The translations under genes were made by a program, and so were the position numbers. The notes under the pieces are model-generated. The model was not told the DNA's origin. It was given only the letters and a program-made list of their open reading frames with translations, and made no database searches. A stretch of 64,000 nucleotides of DNA from CAZAQV01 sp964487255 (GTDB lineage Bacteria; Myxococcota_A; Polyangia; Polyangiales; CAZAQV01). Where the stretch lies: assembly GCA_964487255.1 (NCBI GenBank), contig CAZAQV010000017.1, forward strand, positions 62,001 through 126,000, in the 5' to 3' direction. Shown piece after piece: positions 50,621 through 59,741 of this stretch (position 1 is the first letter of the stretch; each line of letters begins with the position of its first letter).

Positions 50621-51982
50621 ATGGGGCGCAAGCTTTTTGGTACGGATGGCATTCGAGGCAAAGCCAATCACGGCGACATGACGCCCGAGGTGGCGTTTCG
50701 TATTGGCGCAGCTGTGGCAGTTTTTGCTCAGAATGGTGCAAACCACACCCCGCGTATCGTGATCGGAAAGGACACGCGCGTATCCGGGTATATGTTCGAG
50801 ACGGCGCTCTCTTCGGGTATTTGCGCGATGGGTGGCAATGTGATGCTCTCGGGGCCACTTCCTACGCCGGGTATCGCACACATCACGCAGAGCATGCGTG
50901 CGGATGCTGGCATCGTCGTTTCGGCATCACACAATCCCTACGAAGACAACGGCATCAAGATCTTTGGCCCGGATGGCTATAAGCTCGACGACGCAATCGA
51001 GGAGCGTCTTGAAGAGCTTATCTTAGGCACAGAGCTTGACAAGAAGCGCGCGCAGGGGACTCGCATCGGCAGTGCGCTCCGGCTCGACGACGCGCAGGGT
51101 CGGTACATTGCCTTCGTCAAGGCATCCTTTCCCAGCAACCAGACGCTCGATGGTGTAAAGGTGGTGGTGGATGCTGCGCACGGAGCGGCATACAAAGTGG
51201 CGCCCGCCGTATTTCGTGAACTAGGCGCCACAGTGCACTCCATCGGTGTCAAACCCAACGGTCGCAACATCAATCGGCGTGTGGGCGCGCTACACCCTGA
51301 AGCTTGCGCAAGAGAGGTGCGAAAGCACGGTGCCCAGCTGGGTATCGCCCTCGATGGTGACGCGGACAGACTGATCGTCGTCGATGAGCGGGGCGAAATC
51401 ATCGATGGGGATACCGTGATGGCTTTGTGCGCGCGCCGCATGCTCGCCAATAAGTCGCTACGCAAGAAGACGCTCGTTGCGACGGTGATGAGCAACCTCG
51501 GGCTTGAAAAGGCGGTTGAGAAGGCTGGGGGCAAGTTGCTTCGTACGGCAGTCGGCGACCGTTACGTGGTCGAAGCGATGCGCAAGAAGTCTCTCAACTT
51601 TGGAGGCGAGCAGTCGGGGCACCTTATTTTCCGTGATCACGCTACGACGGGTGACGGATTGATCGCTGGCATGCAACTCTTGGGCATCATGGGCGAGGAG
51701 AAGCGCCCGATTTCTGAGCTCGCGCAAGAGGCGATGACGCGCGTGCCGCAAATCCTATTGAACTTCCAAGCCTCAAAGAGAAGACCGATCCACCAACTTC
51801 CTAAGACCAAGCAGGTAATCTCCTCTGTTGAAGGAAAGTTGCGGGACAAGGGCCGTGTTTTGGTTCGCTGGAGCGGCACGGAGCCGAAGCTGCGAGTGAT
51901 GGTCGAGGGTCCGAAAATGACGGAAATCAAACAGCATGCTGAGCGTATCGGAAGGACCGCAATGACCGAGATAGGTGCCTAG
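50621..51982 (+). CDS. glmM: Phosphoglucosamine mutase
   Basis: Interconverts glucosamine-6- and glucosamine-1-phosphate on the way to UDP-GlcNAc for peptidoglycan and LPS. It begins GRKLFGTDGIRGKAN, has the phosphoserine loop IVVSASHNPYEDNGIK, the Mg2+-binding DGDADR, the sugar-binding GGEQSGH and the phosphate-binding RWSGTEPKLRVMVEG. 453 residues is the standard length. The initial ATG at 50621 is supported by the family start. Confidence 0.96.
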   Translation: MGRKLFGTDGIRGKANHGDMTPEVAFRIGAAVAVFAQNGANHTPRIVIGKDTRVSGYMFETALSSGICAMGGNVMLSGPLPTPGIAHITQSMRADAGIVVSASHNPYEDNGIKIFGPDGYKLDDAIEERLEELILGTELDKKRAQGTRIGSALRLDDAQGRYIAFVKASFPSNQTLDGVKVVVDAAHGAAYKVAPAVFRELGATVHSIGVKPNGRNINRRVGALHPEACAREVRKHGAQLGIALDGDADRLIVVDERGEIIDGDTVMALCARRMLANKSLRKKTLVATVMSNLGLEKAVEKAGGKLLRTAVGDRYVVEAMRKKSLNFGGEQSGHLIFRDHATTGDGLIAGMQLLGIMGEEKRPISELAQEAMTRVPQILLNFQASKRRPIHQLPKTKQVISSVEGKLRDKGRVLVRWSGTEPKLRVMVEGPKMTEIKQHAERIGRTAMTEIGA

Positions 51983-52063
51983 GATGCGCACGGTTTGGAC
52001 ATGCGATGCAGCGCTCCGGATGGCTTGTTTGACCTCGTGGGTTTCCCTGCACACAATTGACCG

Positions 52064-52972
52064 ATGTTGCGTTTCTTAACCTTATTTCTCTTCTTGGGTG
52101 CCTGCGCGCCGGCGCCAGGAGAGACCAGGCGCTTTGGAACCGACTCTTCCTTTGAGGAAGACTCCCAGGTGATTGAGGAGGACGCAGCACGTCTGACACC
52201 TGACGCCACCAGCAAAGTGCCCGATGCGTCGGTCGCGTGTGACTGCACGATGGCGAGTGCCGAAGAGACGCGCCAGCGCTCAAGTACGTGTGGGAACTAC
52301 GAAGAGAAACGTGCGTGCAATGGTTGCACCTGGGGTGCGTGGCAAGGGACGCCACCGGCGTGTGCGTGCGAACCCGGTAGTACGGGTGAGACGCGCGAGG
52401 TCGAGGGTGGCACCGGCTGCGCTGCCGGTAAACGCATGGAACAAGAAGTCTGCAACGACGACGGCAGCGGCTACACATGGACGGCGACCACGTCATTCGA
52501 TGGCTCTGCCAAAGAGTGTGAGGCAAATAGCAAAGACACGCGCACACAGCAGGGCTCGTGCCGTGAGTACCAGCAGACCCGAACGTGCTCATCCAGTTGT
52601 AAATGGGGTAGCTGGACGGGGAGCGAGGGCGAGTGCTACCCCGACAACAAGTATATTGGCGACGCTTGTGGTAACGGCGGGACGTGCCAGTGCAGCAAGG
52701 CAAGCCCCGATAGCTGCTCGCCGGCCTATACGTGTCCAGACGGCTTTCAGTGGCGTACGGGGCTTTGTGGCGGGCGGGATCCCGTCTGCTGCGAACCCAT
52801 GTGCGGCGCCATGGATGCCGTGGGTACGGGGGACACGGCCTGTCCTCTTGGGCACAAGTTTAACGGCAGCGACTGCGTTTTGGTCAGGGGTTGCAGCGGC
52901 TGCACTGGCGCGGACTGCGATCGATTGCTGACCTTCACCGAATGCTCCAACCTCAAGACAGCCTGCAGTTAG
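52064..52972 (+). CDS. Cysteine-rich secreted lipoprotein
   Basis: 302 residues with a short signal peptide (LRFLTLFLFLGACAP) ending in an LGAC lipobox. The mature part contains over 30 Cys residues in small modules of the type CSSSCKWGSW and CNGCTWGAW, with repeated ETR(Q/E) or TRTC motifs, suggesting tandem disulfide-bonded repeats like those of myxobacterial cell-surface proteins. No catalytic motif. The stop at 52970-52972 abuts the hairpin-repeat array. Function unknown; adhesion or matrix roles are guesses. Confidence 0.7.
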   Translation: MLRFLTLFLFLGACAPAPGETRRFGTDSSFEEDSQVIEEDAARLTPDATSKVPDASVACDCTMASAEETRQRSSTCGNYEEKRACNGCTWGAWQGTPPACACEPGSTGETREVEGGTGCAAGKRMEQEVCNDDGSGYTWTATTSFDGSAKECEANSKDTRTQQGSCREYQQTRTCSSSCKWGSWTGSEGECYPDNKYIGDACGNGGTCQCSKASPDSCSPAYTCPDGFQWRTGLCGGRDPVCCEPMCGAMDAVGTGDTACPLGHKFNGSDCVLVRGCSGCTGADCDRLLTFTECSNLKTACS

Positions 52973-53354
52973 TGAAGAGTCATTAAACGCGATGAGCGTG
53001 CGCAGCCAAAGAAACCCGATGTGCTAGGAGCACATCGCTGGTTTCGACGCGCAGCCGTGAAGAGNNNNNNNNNNNNNNNNNNNNNNNNNNNNNNNNNNNN
53101 NNNNNNNNNNNNNNNNNNNNNNNNNNNNNNNNNNNNNNNNNNNNNNNNNNNNNNNNNNNNNNNNTGGTTTCGACGCGCAGCCGTGAAGAGCCATCAACCG
53201 CGATGAGCGTGCGCAGCCAAAGAAACCCGATGTGCTAGGAGCACATCGCTGGTTTCGACGCGCAGCCGTGAAGAGCCATCAATAGAGCCGCGAAGAGGCA
53301 TCAACCGCGATGAGCGGTGTTTGAAGGAGAACGCGATGTGGTAAGTCCACATCG
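52972..53354. repeat. Tandem array of 85-bp hairpin repeats (collapsed, with gap)
   Basis: Units start GTGAAGAG at 52972, 53057, 53183 and 53268; the measurable period is 85 bp on each side of the gap. Each unit carries GAAACC, a perfect stem CGATGTGCT-AGG-AGCACATCG (53017-53037 and 53228-53248) and GGTTTC, which can extend the pairing. A degenerate last unit has CGATGTGG-TAAGT-CCACATCG (53334-53354), again with both arms changed together. Copy number is unknown because of the gap. A related single copy lies at 50356. Confidence 0.85.
53065..53164. other. Scaffold gap of 100 N
   Basis: Exactly 100 undetermined bases within the 85-bp repeat array. The 55 bases before the gap recur at 53221-53275, so this is an unresolved repeat loop and not a measured distance. 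Confidence 0.95.
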
Positions 53355-53434
53355 TTCGTTCGGGACAAACCCTAGCGAAGAGCCGTCGATGAGGCGCCAG
53401 CCGAAGAGCTGTAGAAGGCAGGCGGAGGTTGCTG

Positions 53435-53460
53435 AGTTTCTTGGTATTCTCCAAGAAACT
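53435..53460. terminator. Strong hairpin between convergent genes
   Basis: AGTTTCTTGG and CCAAGAAACT form a perfect 10-bp stem with a 6-base loop. It lies 12 bases after the stop of the minus-strand PEGA gene and downstream of the plus-strand lipoprotein. There is no T-run, so termination is inferred from position and stem strength. Confidence 0.55.
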
Positions 53461-53472
53461 TCGTGACCGGAG

Positions 53473-55563
53473 TTAAAATTTATACGTGCCGCCGAGGCGG
53501 AAGTAGAACTCCGGATCCTCATCGTTGATGATGAAATCGCCGAGCACGCGGCGGCTGTTGCCGGCGAGGATGCCTTCGAGTTGGCCCCACAAGTTCCACT
53601 CGCGGTTGAGCACCAATTCAAGCGAACCCCCGAGTCGCACGCGGACCGTGTCTTGCCGCTCGAACTCGGTGCCCGTGCAACCCATCCCGTTGGGAGGCTC
53701 ACAGACGAGATTGTCAGAGTTTGCTCCGGACCAGTCGTAGCGATCGGTGTGAAAGTCGAACCCGAGCCATAGTGAAAATGCACCGTGCTCACTAAAATGA
53801 AGCGAGGCCATCGGCTCGAGCTTGAGAAACCACACGTTGACGGGGTGGCCCTCGGCGTTCGCAGCTTCGGTCCCGCTCTTCGGGTCACGCCCAGGACCAA
53901 AACCGCCACCCAGCTTGGCCTGACCGCCGACCGAGATCTGGTCGCTGAAACGAACGCCGAACTTGCCGCGAAGTTCGAATTCGGTGAGTCGGCCGAAGGT
54001 TCGGACCGCGAAACCCGCGTCGATGACGTCGAGAATCCCAACGCCGAGCCGCGCTTCGAGGAGGTAGGGATAGCCGACCGAGATATCCAGCGCGGCCGAG
54101 TTGACGGGGATCGCCCCAGCTGAGTGTGTGGTCAGGCCGCGACGACGCTGCTCCAGCGTTAGACGTTTGGCCTCTTGTTCGGCTGGCGTGAGCTCGCCGT
54201 CCTTGATCAAGTTAACGCTGATGTGTCGCGTCGAAGTGCTCGGCACGAGGCTGACCTGCTCGAAATGTGTCTGGTAGCCGTTTGCACGCACCTCGATTCG
54301 ATGGGCGCCCGCCGGAAGCTGCCCCTCGTAGGGCGTCGGTCCCTGAAGTGCCCCGTCGACATAAAGCTGGGCACCTGGCACGTTCGCCTGAACACGGATC
54401 GGCGTATCGGCAGGTTTGAGTTCTGCAACAATTTCACAGTTCTTACCCGGCGCGGTGTCGCAGGTGGTTCGCAAATCTTCGTACCCTTGCGCGCTTACTA
54501 CGACGGTATGGGTGCCTGCGGGCGCGTCTTCGATGACGACCGGCGGCGCGCCACGTGAGACGCCGTCGACCGAGATTTGGGCGCTTCCGACCGGCGAGTT
54601 GATGATGATGCGACCGTCGTTCTTCACGAGCCCCGCGAAGCGGATGTTCACCACCTGCTCGTCGCCTTCTTTGAGCGTCACCTTTTCTTCAACAGGCTCC
54701 TGCCCTTCGACCGTTCCTTTGACGACATGCTCGCCAGGCTTGAGTTCTTTGGTCAGCGGCGCTTTGCCAACCTCGGTGCCATCGATGCTGATCATCGCAT
54801 CGGGCGCGTTGGAGATCACCCTGACGCTCGTCGTTGTGCGCTCCACGGCGAATGTGGCATTTGAACGATGACCAGCTGTGACCAGAACCTCTTCTTTTTG
54901 AACCGCACCATCGGCGTCGCGCAGTTCGACGACGTGCTTTCCGACCGAGACATCCTCAAGCACAGTCGGAGACGTCCCCTTCTCGACACCATCGAGAAAC
55001 ACCTTTGCCCCTTGGCTGCCGCCAGCAACGAGGATCGAGCCGGTGTCCGGTGCCATTTTTTCAAGCATGACCGGGAGCGAGAGCACCTGCCCGCTGGAAA
55101 GGTCGACCCATTGAGAAAAGGTCTGGTGCCCTTCTTTGCCAACTTGGATGAGATGGCGCCCGGGTTCGACCAAGCCTTTGTAGGGAAGCAGTCCGCCTGG
55201 TTCGCCGTCGATACGCACCGACGCGCCATTGGCCGCACTGTTACCCGCCGAAATCATGATTGTGGACATCGGTTTGAGCGTGGCCTTGAAGGTTTCGTTC
55301 CAACGGCGCACGTTGATCGGCATCTCCAGTGTTTGATGGCCGTCTAGCTTGAAGATCAACGTATGCGCACCCGTTTCGACCAAGATACGCTTGATGGGGG
55401 TCTGGCCGAGAGGCGCTGCGGTCGTGCCGTCCAGATAAACGGTCGCGCCGGGTGGCGACGACTCGATATTGACGCGAATTCGTCTCGCCTGCGCCTCGGT
55501 TGCAGTACCGAGGGTAAGGGCGAAGGCGAGGACGGTGAGCAGGGCGGACAAGAAGCGAATCAT
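53473..55563 (-). CDS. Six-PEGA-domain outer-membrane protein
   Basis: Signal peptide (IRFLSALLTVLAFALTLGTA...AQA), then six consecutive PEGA-type units of ~70 residues, each with a pattern like PGATVYLDG, GAKVFLDGVEKG, DAMISIDGTEVG, SAQISVDGVSRG or GAQLYVDGALQG followed by G(x)H. PEGA modules are beta-sandwiches of bacterial surface proteins. The last ~230 residues are beta-barrel-like and end FYFRLGGTYKF with a terminal Phe, so the protein is probably an outer-membrane barrel with a periplasmic PEGA stalk. ATG 55561-55563 gives the signal peptide; the frame extends to 55689 without one. Confidence 0.8.
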   Translation of the reverse strand: MIRFLSALLTVLAFALTLGTATEAQARRIRVNIESSPPGATVYLDGTTAAPLGQTPIKRILVETGAHTLIFKLDGHQTLEMPINVRRWNETFKATLKPMSTIMISAGNSAANGASVRIDGEPGGLLPYKGLVEPGRHLIQVGKEGHQTFSQWVDLSSGQVLSLPVMLEKMAPDTGSILVAGGSQGAKVFLDGVEKGTSPTVLEDVSVGKHVVELRDADGAVQKEEVLVTAGHRSNATFAVERTTTSVRVISNAPDAMISIDGTEVGKAPLTKELKPGEHVVKGTVEGQEPVEEKVTLKEGDEQVVNIRFAGLVKNDGRIIINSPVGSAQISVDGVSRGAPPVVIEDAPAGTHTVVVSAQGYEDLRTTCDTAPGKNCEIVAELKPADTPIRVQANVPGAQLYVDGALQGPTPYEGQLPAGAHRIEVRANGYQTHFEQVSLVPSTSTRHISVNLIKDGELTPAEQEAKRLTLEQRRRGLTTHSAGAIPVNSAALDISVGYPYLLEARLGVGILDVIDAGFAVRTFGRLTEFELRGKFGVRFSDQISVGGQAKLGGGFGPGRDPKSGTEAANAEGHPVNVWFLKLEPMASLHFSEHGAFSLWLGFDFHTDRYDWSGANSDNLVCEPPNGMGCTGTEFERQDTVRVRLGGSLELVLNREWNLWGQLEGILAGNSRRVLGDFIINDEDPEFYFRLGGTYKF

Positions 55564-55696
55564 GTCCCTGGGTGTAGACAAAACGACCAACAAATACAAC
55601 CGATTCGGGCCTTTGCTGCGCCGGACCGATGGATTTTCCATCCCGAATTGGTGCGTGCTTTCGCGACGGACGAGGGGGCGTGGTAGCAATTGACCT
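55564..55696. promoter_or_regulatory. Divergent promoter region (PEGA protein / small anchored protein)
   Basis: 133 bases between divergent genes. No convincing -35/-10 pair or dyad is visible. The call rests on orientation. Confidence 0.3.
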
Positions 55697-56152
55697 GTGA
55701 GTCACTGGCGCACCCCATTGAGTCCGAAGCTTCGTCTCATCCTGCTTATTGTCCTCGTTGTTGGAGGCTACCTTGCGTGGGATGCGGCCGTGGTGACCGA
55801 TGAGGAGAAGATTGAAGCGTTTGCCGAGACGATCTCCGGCAAGCTCGACCTCGATCGAATCGACGAAGCGATGATGTATGTTCGGCCGGCGTACCAGCCG
55901 CTTACCGTGACGAGTCCTTGGGGGGAGAAGGTCTATGAGGACGTTGCCGGTGTACGGTCGGCAGCGCACAAGGCGCTATCGAGGTTTTATGGCGAGCACT
56001 TGCGGATCATGAACCAAGAAATCCACGTCGAGGAACGCGCAGCACGTTTGAGTGTTCGCGTGATGACGATGCGGGGCATGCGAGATGCGGATTTTCGATT
56101 TGCAAAACCCGACGATGAGAACTGGGTGCTCACACACGTCACTGTCCGCTAA
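55697..56152 (+). CDS. Small inner-membrane-anchored protein, unknown function
   Basis: 151 residues starting at GTG 55697. One membrane anchor (LRLILLIVLVVGGYLAW) is followed by a ~120-residue periplasmic domain with an alpha+beta layout, including VRSAAHKALSRFYGEH, VEERAARLSVRVMTMRG and WVLTHVTVR. This resembles NTF2-like or DUF4440-style small domains, but I cannot assign a family. It is divergent from the PEGA gene. Confidence 0.65.
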   Translation: MSHWRTPLSPKLRLILLIVLVVGGYLAWDAAVVTDEEKIEAFAETISGKLDLDRIDEAMMYVRPAYQPLTVTSPWGEKVYEDVAGVRSAAHKALSRFYGEHLRIMNQEIHVEERAARLSVRVMTMRGMRDADFRFAKPDDENWVLTHVTVR

Positions 56153-56307
56153 ATGCAGGCCGACACCAGTGTGTGACGGGAGCGCACGTGCACGCTCAGT
56201 TTCGGATAGCGGGTCATATGTCGCCACGCTCCAAACGCTTGTGCGATATCGGTCACTTAGTTGATTTGCACGTTACGCCTGAAGTCGGTGTGATAATTTT
56301 CATCGCT

Positions 56308-57015
56308 ATGCCTTACTCGAAAAGAACACACCGTGTCCGTCTTCAAGCACTGTTTGTAGTTGTCGCCATCTACGTCTTTGCGATCGATGGAACCGCACGT
56401 GCACAAACACTTCAGCCGAGTTCCGACCGTCCGCTCTTTTACGCATCGCTCACCCTAGGATTGGGTGATTGCGACCAACGTCTGTGCGGTGATCAAGAGG
56501 GCAGGACGTCGCCGTTTCTTGGTGCTGGCGCAAAGTTTTTGATCAGACCGATTCCGTACTTTGCGGCGGGTGCGGAGCTTCATCACAACTGGATGTTGGC
56601 CGATGACCGCGATCAAAATCGAGAAGGGGAAATTGCGAGCTACTTTCTGGCGAATCTTGTGGTGCGCGGCATCTTGCCGCTCGATCGTTTCGAGCCGTGG
56701 GCAGGTTTTGGCTTCGGTTATGGTTGGTGGGGATATTCGTGGGACAAAGACAATAAGGACGAGGATGTAACCGTCGACGGGCTGAACTTCGCGTTCCAGG
56801 GAGGCGCCGACTACTGGCTCACCGAAGCGTTTACCCTCGGTGCGGAGATGCGTATCTCGCTGCCTTCGTGGTCCGATCGCTGCAAGGAGAAGATCGAGGT
56901 CGACAAGACAAAGCTTGAGTGTCGAGACTTTGACTCGCTCGACCAAGATGATCAGGACGAACTCCCGAACTTGCTCTGGTATTTCGGGGCGACGGTCGGG
57001 CTCGGTTTCGGCTAG
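56308..57015 (+). CDS. Outer-membrane beta-barrel protein (OmpA/OmpW-like barrel)
   Basis: 235 residues. Signal peptide (RLQALFVVVAIYVFAIDGTARAQ is the region) followed by short amphipathic strands with aromatic girdles, such as RPLFYASLTLGLG, FAAGAELHHNW, EPWAGFGFGYGWWGY and the terminal WYFGATVGLGFG. It looks like a small 8-stranded barrel. Two Cys pairs in loops may form disulfides. ATG 56308 was chosen because the frame upstream (to 56173) lacks a signal. It ends in an intrinsic terminator. Confidence 0.7.
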   Translation: MPYSKRTHRVRLQALFVVVAIYVFAIDGTARAQTLQPSSDRPLFYASLTLGLGDCDQRLCGDQEGRTSPFLGAGAKFLIRPIPYFAAGAELHHNWMLADDRDQNREGEIASYFLANLVVRGILPLDRFEPWAGFGFGYGWWGYSWDKDNKDEDVTVDGLNFAFQGGADYWLTEAFTLGAEMRISLPSWSDRCKEKIEVDKTKLECRDFDSLDQDDQDELPNLLWYFGATVGLGFG

Positions 57016-57050
57016 GCGGCTCGGCGGTTAACGAGCCGCCTCTTTCATCT
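57015..57050 (+). terminator. Intrinsic terminator after outer-membrane protein gene
   Basis: GGCGGCTCG and CGAGCCGCC form a perfect 9-bp GC-rich stem with an 8-base loop, followed by TCTTTCATCT. It begins at the last base of the stop codon and separates the barrel gene from acs. Confidence 0.8.
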
Positions 57051-57076
57051 GGCGCCAAGATCGATACACTGCCGGC

Positions 57077-59053
57077 ATGACAGACACCCAAAACAGCCAA
57101 GGTTCAAGCGAGCATCAGGGCTCGATTGAAAGTCGCAGTCACGAGACGCGAAAGTTTGAACCCCCTGCGGCGTTTGCGAAGGCCGCGCATGTCTCGTCGC
57201 TTGACGCGTACAAAGCCCTGTACGAGCGCAGCGTCTCCGATCCCGACGGTTTCTGGCGCGATCAAGCGGCAGCGCTTCACTGGTTCGACGAGCCGAAGAC
57301 TGTGTGCGAGTGGAACGCGCCGTACGCAAAGTGGTTTTTGGGTGGGACAACGAATCTCGCCTACAATTGCGTGGACCGACACCTCGACCAACGCGCGGAT
57401 AAAACGGCAATCCTTTGGGAAGGAGAGCCGGGCGAGGTACGCAAGCTCTCGTATCGTGAATTGCATGAAGAGGTCTGCCGTGCAGCCAATATGCTCGTCA
57501 AGCTTGGCATTACAAAAGGGGATCGCGTGGGCATTTACATGGGGATGGTGCCTGAGGCAGCCATCGCCATGCTCGCGTGCGCGCGCATCGGTGCTGTCCA
57601 TACGGTCATCTTTGGTGGCTTTTCCGCGGATGCCATACGTGACCGACTGAACGATGCCGAAGCCAAGTTGATGATCACCCAAGACGGTGCGTGGAGGCGT
57701 GGAAAGGTGGTTCCGCTCAAGGAGCAGGTCGACAAAGGGATCGAAAATGTCCCGTCGCTTGAAGCTTGTCTGGTTCTGCGACGCACCGAGAACGCAATCG
57801 ACATGAAGGACGGGCGCGATCATTGGTGGCACGAGTTGCGTGAGAGCGTTACCACTGTGCATGAAGCGCCAGCACTTGATGCAGAGCACCCGCTTTTCAT
57901 CCTTTACACATCGGGTACCACCGGCAAGCCCAAAGGTGTGCTTCACACGACGGGCGGTTACATGGTCGGCACTTACCTGACGACCAAGTACGTGTTCGAC
58001 CTCAAAGAAGACGATGTGTACTGGTGCACTGCCGACGTTGGCTGGATCACGGGGCACAGCTACATCGTCTACGGACCACTTGCGAACGGCGCGACGGTCA
58101 TGATGTACGAAGGCGCACCGAATCACCCCGGCCCCGACCGCTTTTGGGAGCTCGTTTCCAAACACAAGGCGACCATTTTCTATACAGCGCCGACGGCGAT
58201 TCGTGCGTTCATCAAATGGGGTGACGAGCACCCGAACAAACATGATCTCTCATCACTGCGTCTGCTGGGCACGGTCGGTGAACCGATCAACCCGGAAGCC
58301 TGGGTTTGGTATCGCGATGTCATCGGGGGTAAGCAATGTCCCATTGTGGACACCTGGTGGCAGACTGAAACGGGGGGCATTATGGTGACGCCACTTCCAG
58401 GTGCCATTGCTGCAAAACCGGGTTCATGCACGCTGCCCTTCTTTGGCATCGTGCCAAAGGTGCTTCGCGAGGACGGCAGCGAGGCCGATGTCAACGAAGG
58501 CGGACTCTTCGTCATCGATCGACCTTGGCCGTCGATGCTGCGGACCGTTTGGGGTGATGACGAACGCTTCAAGCAGCAATATTTTTCGAAGTTTGAAGGC
58601 AAGTACTTCACGGGCGACGGCGCACGGCGAGACGAGGACGGTTACTTTTGGGTCATGGGGCGAGTCGATGACGTGGTCAACGTTTCCGGTCATCGACTCG
58701 GGACAGCTGAGATCGAGAGCGCGTTGGTTGCCCACGACAAAGTGGCGGAGGCTGCGGTCGTCGGCAGGCCCGACGAACTTACGGGTCAGGCGCTTGTGGC
58801 GTTCGTTACGCTCAAGTCCGGCGTGTCGCCGAGTGAGTCGCTCAACGCAGCCCTCAAAGAGCAGGTTGCCAAAGAGATCGGCAAGTTTGCGCGGCCCGCG
58901 GAGGTTCGCTTTGCCGATGCGGTGCCCAAGACGCGCAGCGGTAAGATCATGCGGCGCCTCCTAGGAGATATCGCGGCGGGGCGTCCACCCGGAGACGTCA
59001 CGACACTCGAAGACGTGGGCGTGATGGCCAAGCTCGCGAGCGAAGAGGGCTAG
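57077..59053 (+). CDS. acsA: Acetyl-CoA synthetase
   Basis: AMP-forming acetate:CoA ligase of 658 residues, the usual size. The P-loop-like LYTSGTTGKPKGV, the core TWWQTETGGIMVTPLPG, ADVGWITGHSYI, YFTGDGARRDEDGY and the C-terminal PKTRSGKIMRRLL are all present. The Lys of SGKIMRR is the adenylation-step residue that is acetylated in regulated members. It activates free acetate for central metabolism. The gene is convergent with coaE, and both stops use the same CTAG. Confidence 0.95.
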   Translation: MTDTQNSQGSSEHQGSIESRSHETRKFEPPAAFAKAAHVSSLDAYKALYERSVSDPDGFWRDQAAALHWFDEPKTVCEWNAPYAKWFLGGTTNLAYNCVDRHLDQRADKTAILWEGEPGEVRKLSYRELHEEVCRAANMLVKLGITKGDRVGIYMGMVPEAAIAMLACARIGAVHTVIFGGFSADAIRDRLNDAEAKLMITQDGAWRRGKVVPLKEQVDKGIENVPSLEACLVLRRTENAIDMKDGRDHWWHELRESVTTVHEAPALDAEHPLFILYTSGTTGKPKGVLHTTGGYMVGTYLTTKYVFDLKEDDVYWCTADVGWITGHSYIVYGPLANGATVMMYEGAPNHPGPDRFWELVSKHKATIFYTAPTAIRAFIKWGDEHPNKHDLSSLRLLGTVGEPINPEAWVWYRDVIGGKQCPIVDTWWQTETGGIMVTPLPGAIAAKPGSCTLPFFGIVPKVLREDGSEADVNEGGLFVIDRPWPSMLRTVWGDDERFKQQYFSKFEGKYFTGDGARRDEDGYFWVMGRVDDVVNVSGHRLGTAEIESALVAHDKVAEAAVVGRPDELTGQALVAFVTLKSGVSPSESLNAALKEQVAKEIGKFARPAEVRFADAVPKTRSGKIMRRLLGDIAAGRPPGDVTTLEDVGVMAKLASEEG

Positions 59054-59679
59054 GCCCCGAACTGCCTGCAGATGGCTTCGTGCACGCGCTGAACCTCAGC
59101 GCGCAGCTGCCTGAGGTCACCACGGTTATCGACGAGCCAGGTTGCGTACCTGCGCTTTTCGTCGACGGGCATTTGCGCCGCGAGCCGTGCTAGGGCCTCT
59201 TGCTGCGAGAGACCGTCGCGTTCACGTAGTCGGGTCACTTGCGTGTCCCGACCAACATCGACTACGATGACGCCGTCCATACCTCGATGGATGCTGTTCT
59301 CGATCAGCAAAGGCGCCTCGTAGACCACGTATGGAACGCCGGTGCGCGCTGCCTTTTGGCGAGCTTCTTCGAGCCACTCGATACTCCGGGCGGCGATCGC
59401 TGGGTGGATCATCTGATTGAGTCGTTGGCGAGCCGCTTCATCCGAGAACACGTGTGCCGCCATGTGTTTCCGGTCGAGCGTTCCGTCCGCGCTGAGTATC
59501 CCGTCACCGAAGCTTGCGACGATAGCTTGGAGCGTGGGTTCGCCGGGGCGCACGACCTCGCGCGCGATTTGATCTGCGTCAACCACCTCAACGCCAAGCT
59601 CCGCCAGGATTTTAGCCGTTGCGCTCTTCCCGGAGGCGATTCCGCCCGTGAGCCCTACCGTGGCAATGTTTGTGTCCAT
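59050..59679 (-). CDS. coaE: Dephospho-CoA kinase
   Basis: Last step of CoA synthesis, phosphorylating the 3'-OH of dephospho-CoA. 209 residues with P-loop GLTGGIASGKSATAKIL, the substrate-binding VVDADQIAREVV, the lid/adenine region LRERDGLSQQEALARLAAQM, and the typical PLLIENSIHRGMD. ATG 59677-59679 is used (a TTG three bases earlier is less likely). The start lies 63 bases from the divergent dtd ATG. Confidence 0.94.
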   Translation of the reverse strand: MDTNIATVGLTGGIASGKSATAKILAELGVEVVDADQIAREVVRPGEPTLQAIVASFGDGILSADGTLDRKHMAAHVFSDEAARQRLNQMIHPAIAARSIEWLEEARQKAARTGVPYVVYEAPLLIENSIHRGMDGVIVVDVGRDTQVTRLRERDGLSQQEALARLAAQMPVDEKRRYATWLVDNRGDLRQLRAEVQRVHEAICRQFGA

Positions 59680-59741
59680 CAAGCAAAGCCTCGGGCAAAA
59701 CGACAGTGACCGTCAATCTCAGTAATGCTAGAGCATCGCTC

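Noticed and set aside
53183..53275. 85-bp repeats as CRISPR or as a small protein-coding gene
   Set aside because: The units have no unique spacers, and the reading frames across them shift between copies while the stem is conserved, which fits a structural repeat and not coding sequence.
53291..53472. Small protein gene in the spacer after the repeat array
   Set aside because: Frames there are interrupted by hairpin repeats and a terminator-like stem; no start with a ribosome-binding site is visible.
57104..58243. Long minus-strand open frame of 379 codons opposite acs
   Set aside because: It is antisense to a clear acetyl-CoA synthetase and has no family motif; high GC explains long shadow frames.
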